Positions 45,120 through 54,432 of a stretch of 64,000 bases of DNA are shown piece after piece (the first letter of the stretch is position 1; each line of letters begins with the position of its first letter). The notes below the pieces were generated by a model. That model ran no database searches. It saw only the letters and a list, made by a program, of their open reading frames with translations, and was not told where the DNA came from. The stretch is taken from contig DYGX01000007.1 in NCBI GenBank assembly GCA_020724465.1, positions 1-64,000 on the forward strand. The letters are read 5' to 3'. The stretch comes from Thermoflexus sp. (GTDB lineage: Bacteria > Chloroflexota > Anaerolineae > Aggregatilineales > Aggregatilineaceae). Position numbers and translations under genes: made by a program.

Positions 45120-46636
45120 TTCGACATCTCCTGCGCGGACGTCAAGACCTCGCCAACTTCGACGCGTTGGGCATCCAATCCCGCCTCGCGATATTCCCGG
45201 CGCCACAGCCCGTCGCCATCAAACAGATCTACCAGCCGCCAGATCATCAGCCCGGCCAGCGCCAGCAGCACCACTACGATCCCTGCGTCAGCCAGCAGCA
45301 TCGTCCAGTCCACAACCGGCTGCTGGTTGGCTTCCGAGACGAACAACCGCTTCATCTCGAAAACCGTCACCGCACCAAAGGCCAAGTCCGAGCCGAGAAT
45401 GACCGCCCACCCGAACCACTGCCGCACCCGCCCGCGCAGGTCGATCATATCGGCGTAGTAGAGCAAGATGATGGTGGCGATGATGCCGGACAGGATGTGC
45501 CAGTGACCGGTCAGGATCAGGCGTTCGTCACGCAGCGGCCAGACTCGGAAGATCTCGGTCAGCTTGACCGCGACGAAGATGCCGACGAAGCTGACGGTGA
45601 AGTTCATGAAGACCATCTGCCACAGCGCGCCAAAGCGCAGCGGGTCGTGCAGCAGAGCACGCAGCCCCTGCCCAAAGCTCGCCCGTTCGATGCCCCGTTC
45701 TGCCAGGCGATCCCGGATAATCTTGCGGAAACCGAAAATCACCAGAAACAGCGCCGCCGTCAGAACGAACACCGACCCCACGTAAATGATGGTGTGCGCC
45801 GAGCCGCCGTGCATGGGCACCACCGACCACGTCCCGATCGTCATGACGATGGTGCCGAGGATCATCAGCGGCATAGAGATCTTGTGGAGAATGCCTCTAA
45901 AGCGGAACCAGACGCCCACCACCAGCGCCAGCGCGATGGCGATCAGCGCCAGCATGATGTGCAGGTGCCCGATGATGGCGTACTGCAGAGTTGTTTTGTC
46001 GGGCGAGCGGATGATGTCCTCGGCCAGAAATGTTTCGTGGCCCTGGCCCCAGTAAGAGCCGGTGATCGCGCCGAGCACCGCCGACCCAAGCGCCGCGACG
46101 GCCATCGTGAAGAAGGCTGTCCGCTCCAGGTCGAGGCCGCGCAGATGCGCCCTCTCGGCGTCCTGGACGTAGTATTCCTTACGCCACGGGAACAGCGCCG
46201 CCGCCAGCAGCAGCCCGGCGAAAAACACCAGCGACAGCCCGAACAGATAGAGGCCGTGGAGCAGCCACTCGTGCCCAAAATAGGCGAAGCCGAGGCCGCA
46301 GAACATCGACACCAGGTAGCCCAGCGTCACGGTGGCGTTGATCGTCGTCTGCTGGTGTTTCTTCATCGGCACGACGTCCGTGATCAGGTAGACCATGATC
46401 GCCACGACCGCCATCGCGATGACGTGATAGAGGATGACGATGCGGCCTTCGCGCTCGGCGGGCTGAAGGTCGAACCCCAGCAAGCGGACGGTCACATCCC
46501 GCACGCCCCATTCCACCATCGGGCCGGAGAGCGTCCCCCAGATCGCGGTCACCAGCGCGATCAAGGCGATGGCAACCAGCACCAGCCCTTTGGTAGACTG
46601 AAAAAGATATCTGAACCGTGCCTGAATAGCCTGCAT
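45116..46636 (-). CDS. Polytopic membrane protein with paired HxH motifs, possibly haem-binding
   Basis: The 506-residue protein has 12-14 predicted membrane helices and many intramembrane or interfacial histidines: His71 (ILYHVIAM), His122 and His127, His224/His226 (IIGHLHIMLALI), His251, His276 and His281, and His378/His380 (LTGHWHILSGII). The two HxH helices and the regions after them resemble each other and, weakly, helix X of haem-copper oxidases (HFHYV). It lacks the HLW.E and HH motifs of NO reductase and the HPEVY and HH motifs of oxidases, so it is not an ordinary member of either. ATG 46636 with GGAG upstream is preferred; GTG 46657 is possible. It heads an operon with the SUMF1-like and CtaB-like genes. 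Confidence 0.7.
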   Translation of the reverse strand: MQAIQARFRYLFQSTKGLVLVAIALIALVTAIWGTLSGPMVEWGVRDVTVRLLGFDLQPAEREGRIVILYHVIAMAVVAIMVYLITDVVPMKKHQQTTINATVTLGYLVSMFCGLGFAYFGHEWLLHGLYLFGLSLVFFAGLLLAAALFPWRKEYYVQDAERAHLRGLDLERTAFFTMAVAALGSAVLGAITGSYWGQGHETFLAEDIIRSPDKTTLQYAIIGHLHIMLALIAIALALVVGVWFRFRGILHKISMPLMILGTIVMTIGTWSVVPMHGGSAHTIIYVGSVFVLTAALFLVIFGFRKIIRDRLAERGIERASFGQGLRALLHDPLRFGALWQMVFMNFTVSFVGIFVAVKLTEIFRVWPLRDERLILTGHWHILSGIIATIILLYYADMIDLRGRVRQWFGWAVILGSDLAFGAVTVFEMKRLFVSEANQQPVVDWTMLLADAGIVVVLLALAGLMIWRLVDLFDGDGLWRREYREAGLDAQRVEVGEVLTSAQEMSK

Positions 46637-46774
46637 CAAACCTGATTCTCCTGACACGTCGAAGCCGGATCAACAGAATAATGCTCCAGCGCGGTCATAC
46701 AAATGCTGCGTCTGCCGGGCGCGCGGCTGATGCCAACCAGCGCCGCGCCCGTCAGGCGCGAGCCTTCTCGTTTC

Positions 46775-46816
46775 ATGGTAGCATGCGAGGAAAAAGGGGT
46801 CTTTGACTTTCGTCAA
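46775..46816 (-). promoter_or_regulatory. CRP/FNR-type promoter of the membrane-protein/ctaB operon
   Basis: A perfect dyad, read on the plus strand as TTGAC-TTTC-GTCAA (46803-46816), stands 22 bp upstream of the minus-strand -10-like TACCAT (46775-46780). A start near 46768 would place the dyad centre at -41.5. The geometry matches that of the cytochrome promoter at 40214. Confidence 0.6.
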
Positions 46817-46881
46817 ATCCGCCTGCAAACCGGCGGAGCGTCGCCTGCCAGATTTATCCCTGCCCAGGCGCGTGGAACCGG

Positions 46882-47589
46882 TCAGCGACAGCCGCGCTCG
46901 GGCAGGCTATCGAGCTGGGCCAGTTCGGCCAGCCTGTCCGGATCGCAAATCACGATCGTCGTGCGCGAAGGGCAAACCACGCCTTCATCCCGCAGGTAGC
47001 GCAGCGCGCGGCTGACCGCTTCCGGGGCGGTCGAGATCTGCGCTGCCATCTTCTGAATGGGGTGGTCCTGCCGGGAGATCGGCAGGCGTCCCTGATCGCT
47101 CAGATCGAGCAGCAGCTTCGCCGTCCGCGCCCGCACCGATCGGAAGCAAATGTCGGTCACCATCGCGACCAGCACACGCGTCCGCTTCGCGACCACAGGC
47201 AGGAAGCCCAGCGCCACCTGCGGGTAACGCTCGGCCAACACCAGCAGAGCAGGGTAATCGGCGTGCCACACGCGGCTGGGTCGGGCGGCGATAACCGTCA
47301 TGGGGTTGGGGCCGCCGTCGAGGATCGCGATTTCGTTGAACATCGTCACCGGCGTCAGCTCATCGATCAGCACGGCCTGCCCGTCCGGACTCATCCGGTA
47401 CAGATGCACCATGCCCGACAGCAACACAAACATCCCCGCGCAGGGGGTGTCTTCGATGACGATCACCTCGCCTTCGGCGAACGAGCGAATATGCCCCGCG
47501 CGGATGATAGCCGTGATGTCCCCCGGCGAAAGTCCCTTGAAAAAGCGCAGACGGCTCATTCGCTCGGCAAGGTTAGCGATATTGACCAT
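46882..47589 (-). CDS. CRP/FNR-family transcriptional regulator
   Basis: The 235-residue protein has an N-terminal cyclic-nucleotide-binding-like beta roll (residues about 15-130) and a C-terminal winged helix. The recognition helix reads APEAVSRALRYLRDEG; the E..SR pattern is the one FNR uses to read TTGA half sites, matching the TTGAC-N4-GTCAA dyads nearby. FNR's cluster of N-terminal cysteines is missing, so it is more like DNR/NNR-type sensors that detect NO or another signal. AGAGGA precedes ATG 47589. The 396-bp region upstream (47590-47985) has a TTGACA at 47846 with no convincing -10 and nothing else I can support. Confidence 0.88.
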   Translation of the reverse strand: MVNIANLAERMSRLRFFKGLSPGDITAIIRAGHIRSFAEGEVIVIEDTPCAGMFVLLSGMVHLYRMSPDGQAVLIDELTPVTMFNEIAILDGGPNPMTVIAARPSRVWHADYPALLVLAERYPQVALGFLPVVAKRTRVLVAMVTDICFRSVRARTAKLLLDLSDQGRLPISRQDHPIQKMAAQISTAPEAVSRALRYLRDEGVVCPSRTTIVICDPDRLAELAQLDSLPERGCR

Positions 47590-47985
47590 GCCTGAATTCC
47601 TCTGCCGGCCGTGAGCACAACGTAACACGGGCGGCTGCACTCTCAGGATGCCGCTTGCCCGTCGCAGTATCCGGCCGGGCCGAGCGGCGACAAGCGTGTT
47701 TCTTAGCCGAACTCCGTACTGTCATCCTACCATGAAAGCTGCCTGCTAACAACCGGCAGGATAACGTTTTCCAGCGTGACGAAGATCAGTTCAGGCGGCT
47801 CGTCCCCGCGCTCGCCAGGGCGTACGGCAGGCCAAAGCCGCCGTATTGACAAGGCCGTGCGATCATTGTAGCCTTAATATGCTGCCTTATAGCTCGAATA
47901 AGACATATTTTCAGCCTCGCGCAACTCAAGCTCAGGTCGTGTGGCGGCGAACCGCGCTCGTAGCAATGTGTCGGAGGAGACATTT

Positions 47986-49002
47986 GTGACCCCGGTTGGA
48001 ATTGGAGTCATCGGTTTGGGGCGGATGGGCCGGGTCTACGCCCTGCACACCGCGCGGCAGATCGACGGCGCCGCGCTCGTCGCTGCCGCCGATCCCAACC
48101 CCGACGTGCGCGCGCAGCTTTCCGCCCACCTCCCCGGTGTTCAGATGTTCGCCGATTACCGCGATCTTCTCGCCCTGCCGCAGGTTGAAGGCGTCATCAT
48201 CGCCAGCCCGACCAGCACGCACCGGGACGTCGCCATCGACGCGGCCCGCGCCGGAAAAGCCATCTTCTGCGAGAAACCCATCGCTCTCACCCTGGCCGCC
48301 ACCGATGAGGTTATCGCCGCGGTGGAACAGGCCGGTGTGCTGTTCCAGGTCGGCTTCATGCGCCGCTTTGACCGCGGCTATGTCGAGGCCAAGCGTAAGA
48401 TCGACGCGGGGGTGATTGGCGACCCGGTCACGATCCGCTCTGTCGGGCGGGACCCGCACCGCACCAGCCTGGAGTTCGCCAACCCGGCGGTGAGCGGCGG
48501 CCTGATCGTGGATATGGCGATCCACGATTTTGACTGCGTTCGCTGGTTGATGGGCGACGACATCTGGCGCGTGTACGCCGAATCCGCCGCGCTGGTCTAC
48601 CCGGAACTGCTCGGCGTGGGTGACGTGGACACCGCGCTGATCACCGTTCGCTTCCGACGTGGAGGCCTGGGCAACATCGAGGTCAGCCGCACCGCGGCCT
48701 ACGGCTACGACATCCGCTGCGAGGTGATCGGCTCCAAAGGGACGATCGAGATCGGCTATCTGCGCGAAACTCCGATCACTGTGCTGACGCGCGAGGGCGT
48801 GACGCATGACGTCATCCCGCACTTCCCCCAGCGCTTCGGCCCGGCCTACACCGCGCAGATCGAGCATTTCGTGGACTGCCTGTTACACGACCGGCCGCCC
48901 GCCATCGCGCCTGCGGACGCGCGCGCCGCGCTGCAAGCCTGCCTGGCCGCCACGCTTTCGCAGCAGGAAGGGCGCGTCGTCGAGGTCGGCGAGATCCACT
49001 AA
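47986..49002 (+). CDS. Gfo/Idh/MocA-family dehydrogenase, inositol 2-dehydrogenase-like
   Basis: The 338-residue protein has an N-terminal Rossmann fold (GVIGLGRMGRVYA), the EKP motif with its catalytic Lys, and SGGLIVDMAIHDFDCVRWL with the Asp and His of inositol dehydrogenase. It is an NAD(P)-dependent oxidoreductase of a polyol or sugar. GTG 47986 follows GGAGGAG at seven bases and is the best start. It precedes a ribose-type ABC importer on the same strand, so it probably oxidises the imported compound; myo-inositol is the leading candidate, not proven. Confidence 0.85.
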   Translation: MTPVGIGVIGLGRMGRVYALHTARQIDGAALVAAADPNPDVRAQLSAHLPGVQMFADYRDLLALPQVEGVIIASPTSTHRDVAIDAARAGKAIFCEKPIALTLAATDEVIAAVEQAGVLFQVGFMRRFDRGYVEAKRKIDAGVIGDPVTIRSVGRDPHRTSLEFANPAVSGGLIVDMAIHDFDCVRWLMGDDIWRVYAESAALVYPELLGVGDVDTALITVRFRRGGLGNIEVSRTAAYGYDIRCEVIGSKGTIEIGYLRETPITVLTREGVTHDVIPHFPQRFGPAYTAQIEHFVDCLLHDRPPAIAPADARAALQACLAATLSQQEGRVVEVGEIH

Positions 49003-49122
49003 CCGGCAGGCAAACGGCGTTTAGCAGCCAGAAAGGGGGTGACGCAGCCCGCAAACCCTGGTGACCGCACCAAGTTTCACGGCATAATTCGTCGAAAACG
49101 GAGAGCAGAGGAGATTTGACAG

Positions 49123-50082
49123 ATGAAACGCTTTATTGCCCTTTTACTGGTCGTTTTGCTGTCCGTCGCCGCGGTCGGGACCGCAGCGGCGCAGGGCGAG
49201 CCGCGCCCGTACCGGATCGTCGTGGTGACGCACGGGCAGGCGGCGGACCCGTTCTGGTCGGTCGTCAAGAACGGCGTGGATCAGGCGGCGGTCGATCTGC
49301 GCGTGACCGTCGAGTATCAGGCGCCCAGCACGTTCGACATGGTCGCCATGGCACAGTTGATCGACGCTGTCGTCGCGACCGATCCCGATGGGCTGGTCGT
49401 CTCCATCCCCGACTACGACGCGCTCGGCCCCTCGATCCGGGCTGCCATCGAGGCGGGGATTCCCGTGATCTCGATTAACTCCGGCAGCGACGTGGCCGAA
49501 GAACTGGGCGTGCTGGCGCACATCGGGCAGACCGAGTACGAAGCGGGCTATGGCGGCGGGCAGCGGCTGGCCGCAGCCGGCGCAACCAAGGCGTACTGCG
49601 TCAACCATGAGGTCGGCAACGTGGGGCTGGACCTGCGCTGCCAGGGCTTCGCCGACGCGATGGCCGAGGCAGGGGGAACGGTGGATGTCCTGGCCGTGGA
49701 CCTGGCCGATCCGACCGGGAGCGCCAACCGCATCTCGGCGGCGCTGACCGCGGATGAGACTTACGACGCTCTGCTGACGCTCGGCCCCGGCAGCGCGCTG
49801 CCGGCGCTCCAGGCGCTGGAGTCCGAAGGGCTGCTCGGCGAAGTGCTGCTGGCGACCTTTGACCTGTCGCCGGAAGTGCTGGAAGCGATCCGCGACGGGA
49901 ATATGCTGTTCGCCATCGATCAGCAACAGTATCTCCAGGGCTATCTGCCGATCGTCTATCTGACGCTCTATCTGGAGAACCTCAACACACCCGGCAGCAT
50001 CCTGGTTCCGACGGGGCCCGGCTTCGTGACGCAGGAAACTGCCGCGCAGGTGATCGAATTTGCCGCTCGTGGCACGCGCTAA
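49123..50082 (+). CDS. Ribose/inositol-type substrate-binding protein
   Basis: The 319-residue protein has a Sec signal peptide (cleavage near TAAAQ, residue 24) and the type I periplasmic-binding fold of the RbsB/FrcB group ([51 protein letters not shown]). GAGGAG precedes the ATG. The ligand is likely the monosaccharide or polyol handled by the upstream dehydrogenase. Confidence 0.9.
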   Translation: MKRFIALLLVVLLSVAAVGTAAAQGEPRPYRIVVVTHGQAADPFWSVVKNGVDQAAVDLRVTVEYQAPSTFDMVAMAQLIDAVVATDPDGLVVSIPDYDALGPSIRAAIEAGIPVISINSGSDVAEELGVLAHIGQTEYEAGYGGGQRLAAAGATKAYCVNHEVGNVGLDLRCQGFADAMAEAGGTVDVLAVDLADPTGSANRISAALTADETYDALLTLGPGSALPALQALESEGLLGEVLLATFDLSPEVLEAIRDGNMLFAIDQQQYLQGYLPIVYLTLYLENLNTPGSILVPTGPGFVTQETAAQVIEFAARGTR

Positions 50083-50093
50083 ATAATCGCAGT

Positions 50094-50128
50094 GGAGAGG
50101 GCGGGCGGCGAGGCCCCTCGCCCTCTCC
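50094..50128 (+). terminator. Intercistronic hairpin between binding-protein and permease genes
   Basis: GGAGAGGGCG (50094-50103) pairs perfectly with CGCCCTCTCC (50119-50128) across a 15-base loop, 12 bp after the binding-protein stop codon. No T-tract follows. Confidence 0.6.
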
Positions 50129-50191
50129 TGACCGGCTGGCAGAAAACCGGTTCGCCTGACCTGCTGGCTCGACTCAAGACGGAAGGTTGTC

Positions 50192-51268
50192 ATGGTTACC
50201 CGGATACAAACCGAGGCGCCGCGCGACGAGCGCATGCTGCGAGAAAACCTGATCGGCAAGCTGCTGCGGCGTCCGGAGTTGGGCGCGGTTGGCGGTGCGC
50301 TTCTGGTCTGGATCTTGTTTGCGCTGGTCGCGGGCGATCGTGGCTTTCTGAGCCTGCGCGGCACGGCCAACTACCTGGAAGTCGCCTCGCAGCTAGGCAT
50401 CCTGGCGGTCGCGGTGGCGCTGCTGATGATCGGCGGCGAGTTTGATTTGTCGGTCGGCTCGATCATCGGCGCAGCAGGGATGGCGATTGCCATTCTCAGC
50501 GTAGAATACGGTTGGCACATCTGGGCCGCGATCGGCGTCTCACTGGCTTTCTCGTTGCTCGTCGGGGCGCTCAACGGCATTCTGGTCGTGCGCACCCGCC
50601 TGCCCTCGTTCATCATCACACTCGGCAGCCTGTTTATCATCCGGGGCGCCACCATCGGCCTGACGCGCCTCATCACCGGGCGGACGCAGGTCGGCGGGGT
50701 GAAAGGCACGCTCGGCTACGACTCGGCAGCGTCCGTTTTTGCCAGCACCCTCAGTATTCCGGACCCGGCCTCGCAACGCGGGCTGTCGGCAGAGTTTTCG
50801 ATCTCGATTTTCTGGTGGCTGCTGATCGCCGCCATCGCGACCTACATCCTGCTGCGCACGCGCCCCGGCAACTGGATTTTCGGCATCGGGGGCGATGCGA
50901 ATGCCGCGCGCAACGTCGGCGTGCCGGTAAACCGGATGAAGGTCATCCTGTTCATGGCGACCGCAGCGTCGGCGTGGTTGGTGGCCACCATCCAGGTGCT
51001 TTCGGCTGGCGGGGCAGACACCCTGCGCGGCGAGCAGCGCGAGTTCTACGCTATCATCGCGGTCGTGATCGGCGGGACACTGCTGACCGGCGGCTATGGC
51101 TCGGCAATCGGCGCGGTGTTCGGCGCGCTGACGGTCGGTATGGTTCAGCAGGGCATCATCTACACCGGGATCGACTCGGACTGGTTCAAGGTCTTCCTGG
51201 GTGCCATGCTGATTGTGGCGGTGCTGGTCAACAACTTTATTCGCAAGCGGGCTTCGGAAGCGAAATAG
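50192..51268 (+). CDS. Ribose/fructose-type ABC permease
   Basis: The 358-residue permease belongs to the BPD_transp_2 (RbsC/FrcC) family, shown by [28 protein letters not shown] and [25 protein letters not shown]. Eight to ten membrane helices are predicted. It forms a homodimeric channel with the ATPase encoded two bases downstream. Confidence 0.92.
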   Translation: MVTRIQTEAPRDERMLRENLIGKLLRRPELGAVGGALLVWILFALVAGDRGFLSLRGTANYLEVASQLGILAVAVALLMIGGEFDLSVGSIIGAAGMAIAILSVEYGWHIWAAIGVSLAFSLLVGALNGILVVRTRLPSFIITLGSLFIIRGATIGLTRLITGRTQVGGVKGTLGYDSAASVFASTLSIPDPASQRGLSAEFSISIFWWLLIAAIATYILLRTRPGNWIFGIGGDANAARNVGVPVNRMKVILFMATAASAWLVATIQVLSAGGADTLRGEQREFYAIIAVVIGGTLLTGGYGSAIGAVFGALTVGMVQQGIIYTGIDSDWFKVFLGAMLIVAVLVNNFIRKRASEAK

Positions 51269-51270
51269 CC

Positions 51271-52095
<825 letters not shown>

Positions 52096-52114
52096 CGGGC
52101 GCAGGAAGCGCCCG
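52096..52114 (+). terminator. Hairpin after the FrcA-like gene
   Basis: CGGGCGC/GCGCCCG forms a perfect 7-bp stem with a five-base loop, directly after the stop codon and followed by TT. It likely ends the dehydrogenase/importer operon. Confidence 0.5.
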
Positions 52115-52162
52115 TTCGGCCGCCGGAGCCGGATGCCGGCAACATTTGAGGGCACGGCAGGT

Positions 52163-52168
52163 TATAAT
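52163..52168 (+). promoter_or_regulatory. -10 element of the SH3/CARDB gene
   Basis: A perfect TATAAT lies 95 bp before the start codon of the next gene. No recognisable -35 is found at 16-18 bp. Confidence 0.35.
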
Positions 52169-52262
52169 GATGATAGAGGGATGGTAGAGCCGGCGCTCGA
52201 CCAGGCACCGGCTTTGTATGACTGCGCTTGGGGCAAGATATCACCGGAGAAAGGAACAACGC

Positions 52263-53423
52263 ATGAAGCGTTCATGGGTGCACGTGTTCGTGCTGGTGCT
52301 GACGGTGATCGGGGCGGTGTGGGCGCCAGGCCCGGCGCGCGCGCAGGTAGGTCCCGAGGTCAATCCGGACGCCCACATTAGCTGGCCGCCGCCGGTGTAT
52401 GTGCTGCGCGGCACCGTCAACATTCGCGGGACTGCCAACCTGCCCAACCTGCGCAATTACTTTATCAGTGTCCGGCCGCTCAACGACGATCTGACGCCCG
52501 CCAGCCCGGATTTTCTGCCGGTTGTGCTCCCGTCGACGCGGGCCGTGCGCGACGGAATCCTGGGGACGTGGGACACTACCGCGGTCGATGACGGGCTGTA
52601 CGAGATGCGCCTGTCGGTTTATGTGCGGGGCGGCCAACCCGTCACGCACCTCGTCAGCCCGCTGCGGGTCGAGAATTTCCCGCCGCCGTTCGTGGACATC
52701 GATCTGACGCCAACACCGACGCCCACGCCGCTGCCGCCGACGCCGACCGCCACGCCACAACCGACCTTCGATCCCACACCGCGGGCGACGGTGCGGACCG
52801 CCGGCGCCAACGTCCGCACGGGCGACAGCACGCAGTTCTCGATCATCACGTCGCTGCCTCAGGGCACGCCAGTTCTGCTGCTGGGGATCAGCAACCGGGG
52901 CACCGGCTGGTACATGGTACGCCTGCCGGATGGGCGGATCGGGTGGATGGCGCCGAGCGTTATCGACGTGGCCGGCAACCTGAGCCTGCTGCCGCTCGTC
53001 CCGCCGCCGCCGCTCCCGGCGACGCCGACGCCGCTGCCCACACCCACCCCGCCGAGTGGCGCGAATCTGGTAGCGGGCGTCGTCGTCTTCGACCCGCCAT
53101 CGCCAACGTGCGGGGAGACGTTCGTCGTGGGCCTGGATGTGGCCAACCTGGGCACGCAACAGACCCTCGCGCCGGGGACAGTGCTGCTGACCGACACGCG
53201 CGCCGCCGACGGCACGGTCCAGGCGACGACGCTGGGCGGCTTCCCGATGCTGATGCCGGGCCAGACCTTCCGGGTTAACATGCCGCTGACGGTCACCACC
53301 TGGTACAATGAGGTACACCGCATCACACTCACCATCGACCCAGGCAACAACATCCCCGAATCGAACGAGGACGACAACGTGCGCGTGGTGGAGTACGTGC
53401 TGCAGAAAGGCGGCTGCCCATAG
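52263..53423 (+). CDS. Secreted protein with bacterial SH3 and CARDB-like domains
   Basis: The 386-residue protein has a signal peptide (cleavage near ARAQV, residue 28). An N-terminal beta domain to about residue 140 is followed by a Thr-Pro-rich linker, a bacterial SH3-like domain (about 177-235: VRTAGANVRTGDSTQFSII and GRIGWMAPSVI), a second Pro/Thr linker, and a C-terminal CARDB-like beta sandwich (from about 270; IDPGNNIPESNEDDN). Such linker-and-adhesion architectures are common in Chloroflexota surface proteins. It likely acts at the cell surface; no catalytic domain is seen. GGAGAAAGGA precedes the ATG. Confidence 0.8.
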   Translation: MKRSWVHVFVLVLTVIGAVWAPGPARAQVGPEVNPDAHISWPPPVYVLRGTVNIRGTANLPNLRNYFISVRPLNDDLTPASPDFLPVVLPSTRAVRDGILGTWDTTAVDDGLYEMRLSVYVRGGQPVTHLVSPLRVENFPPPFVDIDLTPTPTPTPLPPTPTATPQPTFDPTPRATVRTAGANVRTGDSTQFSIITSLPQGTPVLLLGISNRGTGWYMVRLPDGRIGWMAPSVIDVAGNLSLLPLVPPPPLPATPTPLPTPTPPSGANLVAGVVVFDPPSPTCGETFVVGLDVANLGTQQTLAPGTVLLTDTRAADGTVQATTLGGFPMLMPGQTFRVNMPLTVTTWYNEVHRITLTIDPGNNIPESNEDDNVRVVEYVLQKGGCP

Positions 53424-53452
53424 GTTCAACCCACGTCGCCTGAACCCAAGCT

Positions 53453-53484
53453 GGCGCGGGGCGCACGCCGGTGTGCCCCGCGCC
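53453..53484 (+). terminator. Strong hairpin after the SH3/CARDB gene
   Basis: A 14-bp stem with one G-T pair, 53453-53466 with 53471-53484, and a GCCG tetraloop. It is 30 bp past the stop codon. A short TTTT comes nine bases later, so termination is likely but not textbook. Confidence 0.6.
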
Positions 53485-53568
53485 CTACAACGCTTTTGCG
53501 CTGGCCGCTGGCCCCTGCGCTCGACCGGCTCAGGATAATTCGCCCGGAAAGAGCATTAGGAGACGACC

Positions 53569-54432
53569 ATGCGCCCCCGAATCGCGATTTTAATGTGTGC
53601 GGCGCTACTGGTAGCGGGCTGTGACCAGGACACGCCCGCCATCGACACGCTTCCTTTCGAACCCTCGTCGACGCCCGCGACCACATCTGACCTATCCACC
53701 CCCATCGCGTCCGATCCTACGCCCACGCCGACCTTCCGCCCGACCGAGCTCGCCCCCACGCCGGCCTCGCTGGATCGCGAACTTGAAGACAGCCCCACCC
53801 AGCGCGCACGACGCCAGCAGTTGATCGCCGGGCCGGTGAGCAGTGCCGTCTCAGACGCGCGGGTACTGGCTGCGATGTCGGCGGTCCCGCGCCACGCTTT
53901 CGTGCCCACGCGCTACCTGGATCAGGCGTACAACGATTACCCGCTCCCTATCGGCCACGGCCAGACGATCTCGCAGCCGTCGCTGGTCGGGATGATGACC
54001 GAGATGCTCGATCTGGCCCCCGGCGAGCGCGTGCTGGAGATCGGGACCGGCTCCGGTTATCAGGCGGCTATCCTCGCCGAACTCACCGACCAGGTATACA
54101 CCATCGAGATCATCCCGGAACTGGCCGGGACTGCGCGCCGGATCCTGGACGAGCTGGGCTACACCGACGTGCACACGTTGCGCGCCGACGGGTACTATGG
54201 CTGGTGGGAGCATGCCCCCTTCGACGCGATCATCGTGACCGCCGCGCCCGATCATCTACCCGCGCCGCTGGTGGCACAGCTCAGCCCGGACGGTGGGCGG
54301 ATGGTGATCCCGATTGGGCCGGTCGGGGGCTATCAAAGTTTGTGGCTCGTCGAGCGCAACGGGGACGCGATCGATATGCAGCGCGTGCTGGATGTTCGCT
54401 TCGTGCCCTTCACGCGCGAATCGGGCGACTGA
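53569..54432 (+). CDS. Lipoprotein isoaspartyl (PCMT-type) methyltransferase
   Basis: The 287-residue protein begins with a lipoprotein signal (LLVAGC, lipid Cys18) and a Thr/Pro linker to about residue 65. A complete PCMT-type domain follows: VPRHAFVP, IGHGQTISQP, the SAM-binding motif VLEIGTGSGYQAA and the post-motif DAIIVTAAPDHLP. Known PCMT enzymes repair isoaspartate in the cytoplasm with SAM. The signal predicts an extracytoplasmic enzyme, where SAM is not normally available. AGGAG precedes the ATG. Its last 23 bp overlap the convergent next gene. Confidence 0.85.
   Translation: MRPRIAILMCAALLVAGCDQDTPAIDTLPFEPSSTPATTSDLSTPIASDPTPTPTFRPTELAPTPASLDRELEDSPTQRARRQQLIAGPVSSAVSDARVLAAMSAVPRHAFVPTRYLDQAYNDYPLPIGHGQTISQPSLVGMMTEMLDLAPGERVLEIGTGSGYQAAILAELTDQVYTIEIIPELAGTARRILDELGYTDVHTLRADGYYGWWEHAPFDAIIVTAAPDHLPAPLVAQLSPDGGRMVIPIGPVGGYQSLWLVERNGDAIDMQRVLDVRFVPFTRESGD

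Noticed and set aside
45116-46636. Nitric oxide reductase (NorB) for the polytopic membrane protein
   Set aside because: The number of helices and HxH motifs first suggested it, but the conserved NorB motifs for iron B and the glutamates are missing.
47846-47874. Promoter with TTGACA at 47846 for the dehydrogenase gene
   Set aside because: At the correct spacing the -10 region reads TAGCCT, a poor match, so it was not listed.
47786-47983. A 65-codon minus-strand frame before the dehydrogenase gene
   Set aside because: No ribosome site, low-complexity composition and no recognisable similarity; treated as intergenic.
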